Source: Flavobacteriales bacterium
GTDB lineage: Bacteria; Bacteroidota; Bacteroidia; Flavobacteriales_D; Parvicellaceae
Length of the DNA stretch: 64,000 nucleotides
Direction of reading: 5' to 3'
Assembly (NCBI GenBank): GCA_025210295.1
Contig: JAOASC010000015.1
Location: 1 to 64,000, forward strand
The position numbers were made by a program, and so were the translations under genes. Shown here in pieces: positions 62,327 to 64,000 of this stretch. The first letter of the stretch is position 1. The number at the start of each line of letters is the position of its first letter. The notes under the pieces are model-generated. The model saw only the letters and a list, made by a program, of their open reading frames with translations, did not search any database and was not told the DNA's origin.

Positions 62327-64000
62327 TTACTTTTCTTCATAACCATAACCGTAACCATAGCCATACCCGTAGCCGTAACCATACTTACCGTAATACGTTT
62401 TCCATTTCCCTTGCTTCACTCCATTTAATACGAGCCCAATATGCTGCCCATCCACTTGTTCTATAATATCCTCTAGGAAATCAACTCCTTTTTTATTTGC
62501 TTTCTGAGTATTCATTACAAACACAGAAGTATCTACTTTTTTCAATAAAACTACGCCATCACTCACTAAACCTATAGGTGGGGTATCAATAAACACATAA
62601 TCATAATGTTCTTTAACATAGGTCAGCAAATCATCCATAATTGGTGACAATATCAATTCAGACGCATTGGGAGGAACAGGTCCACTAGATATAATATCCA
62701 TGTTTTCTTTAAAAGGTTGAATAGCCTCTTTTATTCCGCTATTCCCACTTAATATTGTTGACGCCCCCTTTTGGTTACCTATGCTTAAATATTTATGAAT
62801 TTTAGGTTTATGCATATCAAAGTCGATCAACAATACTTTTTTACCCGAACGCGCATAAATCATTGCTAATCTTGAAGAAGTAAACGTTTTTCCTTCTCCT
62901 GGATGAATTGAAGTTACTAACAACAAATTCGACTGCTCTTTTTGATTCAAGTAACTCAGTGATGTTCTAATCCCTCTTAAAGCCTCAGTTATATTCGCTT
63001 TGGCTGGAATATCTATTGTTACATCTTTTACAAAAGGTAAGCTTCCCAAAATTGGGATTGATGTATTCTCAGACAGTTCTTTAATATTCTCATAACGACT
63101 ATAAAATACTCCCCTAATAAACGTTAAAAACACAGCAAAACAGACTCCAATAAAAACATACATCAAAATCACACTATTTGCACTAGTTCCAACTGTACCT
63201 AACACACGAGATTTTTCAATTACTTTTGTTTGAGGCACTATCCCTGATTTAGCAATAAAAGTATTTGCTCTTTTTTCCAATAAGAAAACATATAATTTTT
63301 CATTTACTTCTAGTTTTCGATTTACAGATAAGATATCTCTTTTTGTCTTCGGAATACGCTTCACTAACGTCTCAAAATGCTGAATTTCCTTATCTAAATC
63401 AACTATCTTCTCTTCAATTGCATTTCTTGTATTTGAAACATAAATCAAAATATCTTTTTTCTGAGAGACAATTGATTCTTGTAGTTTTTCTAATTCTTGG
63501 TGATTACTTTTCACCTTATACGACAAATCAATCTTTTTGGTTTGAGTTTCGTAAAACTTAGTCAACGCTATTTTCAAATAAGGGTCACTTTCCAATACAT
63601 AAAATGATGGAGGCATTAATTTATCTTCATTAGCTTCAATGACATATTTTTTTAAATTATCCAATGAATTAATATCCAATTCCAATTGTCTTCTTTGCGT
63701 TTCATAGGTAATCAATTGGTCAAAATAAACTTGCGATTCTCTATTTAAATCTAATATTCCTTTTTGGTCTCTCATCAACTCCAGTTCACTACTGATAGAA
63801 TCTAACACTTCTATTACATTGTCTAACTGTTTCTGTATATAATTCTGGGTATTATCATTAATAAACAACTGGTTTTCTAGGGTGTATTGAATATAAACCG
63901 AACTCAAAGTATCCAAGAACATCTTTGCTCGAATAGCAACAGGATCTTTTAATGAAATCGTTAATATAGAGGTATAATCAATGTTTTTAATCTCCATATT
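62327..64000 (-). CDS. Wzc-like tyrosine autokinase (BY-kinase), N-terminus beyond window edge
   Basis: The frame is open to the right edge, so the 556 codons from the first Met (63997) are not the real start. A coiled-coil region (first 240 codons visible) is followed by a membrane span near residue 270 (SVILMYVFIGVCFAVFLTFI). The BY-kinase domain has Walker A HPGEGKTFTS, A-prime VLLIDFDMHKPK and Walker B YVFIDTPPIG. The C-terminal tail is Tyr-rich, with about seven Gly-Tyr dipeptides after YYGKYG, the usual autophosphorylation cluster. Wzc proteins control exopolysaccharide polymerisation and export; the rest of the locus lies beyond the window. Confidence 0.92.
   Translation of the reverse strand, partial: NMEIKNIDYTSILTISLKDPVAIRAKMFLDTLSSVYIQYTLENQLFINDNTQNYIQKQLDNVIEVLDSISSELELMRDQKGILDLNRESQVYFDQLITYETQRRQLELDINSLDNLKKYVIEANEDKLMPPSFYVLESDPYLKIALTKFYETQTKKIDLSYKVKSNHQELEKLQESIVSQKKDILIYVSNTRNAIEEKIVDLDKEIQHFETLVKRIPKTKRDILSVNRKLEVNEKLYVFLLEKRANTFIAKSGIVPQTKVIEKSRVLGTVGTSANSVILMYVFIGVCFAVFLTFIRGVFYSRYENIKELSENTSIPILGSLPFVKDVTIDIPAKANITEALRGIRTSLSYLNQKEQSNLLLVTSIHPGEGKTFTSSRLAMIYARSGKKVLLIDFDMHKPKIHKYLSIGNQKGASTILSGNSGIKEAIQPFKENMDIISSGPVPPNASELILSPIMDDLLTYVKEHYDYVFIDTPPIGLVSDGVVLLKKVDTSVFVMNTQKANKKGVDFLEDIIEQVDGQHIGLVLNGVKQGKWKTYYGKYGYGYGYGYGYGYGYEEK

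Noticed and set aside
62341-62382. Met/Val-rich N-terminal extension of the CDGSH protein
   Set aside because: It is the other-frame reading of the Gly-Tyr repeat in the kinase tail.
62345-62400. Short tandem DNA repeat in the kinase tail as a possible phase-variation tract
   Set aside because: Units are irregular at the DNA level and encode an in-frame Gly-Tyr cluster expected for BY-kinases.

Overview
The window is 64 kb of low-GC chromosome from a member of the Bacteroidota, most likely order Flavobacteriales; family and genus cannot be fixed from sequence alone. Supporting features are type IX secretion (T9SS) C-terminal sorting domains of type A and type B, a TonB-dependent receptor with a carboxypeptidase-like regulatory domain, SpoIIE phosphatases with periplasmic TPR repeats, a ParE/ParC pair of the Bacteroidota type, BshB1 (bacillithiol), many short lipoproteins, almost no Shine-Dalgarno sequences, and repeated matches to the Bacteroidota promoter (TTG, about 19-20 bp, TAnnTTTG) upstream of genes and tRNAs. 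No rRNA operon, CRISPR array, prophage or intact insertion sequence was seen.

Layout. 1-6.1 kb: two tandem paralogous secreted FG-GAP/Ig-like repeat proteins; the first is cut by the left edge. 6.2-9.5 kb: divergent sensor kinases and an OmpR-type regulator around a shared promoter region with 10-bp-phased direct repeats. 9.6-13.7 kb: an accessory stretch next to tRNA-Pro/tRNA-Ser with a lipoprotein, a GNAT acetyltransferase, a double SnoaL-like lipoprotein and a BtrH-like cysteine-hydrolase/acyltransferase protein; the last two are each followed by a large imperfect inverted repeat. 13.7-23.2 kb: housekeeping block (MFS, Omp85-like protein, ung, parE-lipoprotein-parC). 23.3-24.1 kb: two identical tRNA-Val genes followed by a small GIY-YIG nuclease gene and a second, truncated copy of the tRNA 3' half, terminator and nuclease start. 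24.2-35 kb: an acyltransferase, a T9SS-exported glycosidase-like protein, folE-merC with a palindromic operator, a thioesterase, an RluE-type pseudouridine synthase, tpiA, a peptide-type ABC permease, clpX and clpP. 35-49.4 kb: a PlsC protein fused to a decayed acyl-activating domain, secreted beta-helix proteins, dnaK, a GAF histidine kinase, a pterin dehydratase homologue, a radical SAM protein, a TMEM68/PES-like acyltransferase and a TPR-SpoIIE phosphatase. 49.4-64 kb: a peptide-binding lipoprotein, bshB1, a candidate small RNA, a DUF547 gene, a TonB receptor pair, more T9SS cargo, a MazG-like pyrophosphohydrolase, a second SpoIIE phosphatase, a YceI protein, a double-CDGSH protein and a BY-kinase cut by the right edge.

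How genes fit together. Several adjacent genes overlap or nearly touch and so look co-transcribed: the kinase/regulator pair, parE-lipoprotein-parC, ung-Omp85, merC-folE, the pterin dehydratase with DUF6155, DUF547 with a CxxC protein, the regulatory-domain protein with the TonB receptor, and the BY-kinase with the CDGSH protein. Envelope and secretion functions dominate. The observations most worth following up are the tRNA-Val/GIY-YIG duplication, the promoter-hairpin-terminator unit before bshB1, the 17-bp palindrome over the merC-folE promoter, and the inverted-repeat-flanked accessory genes beside tRNA-Pro.
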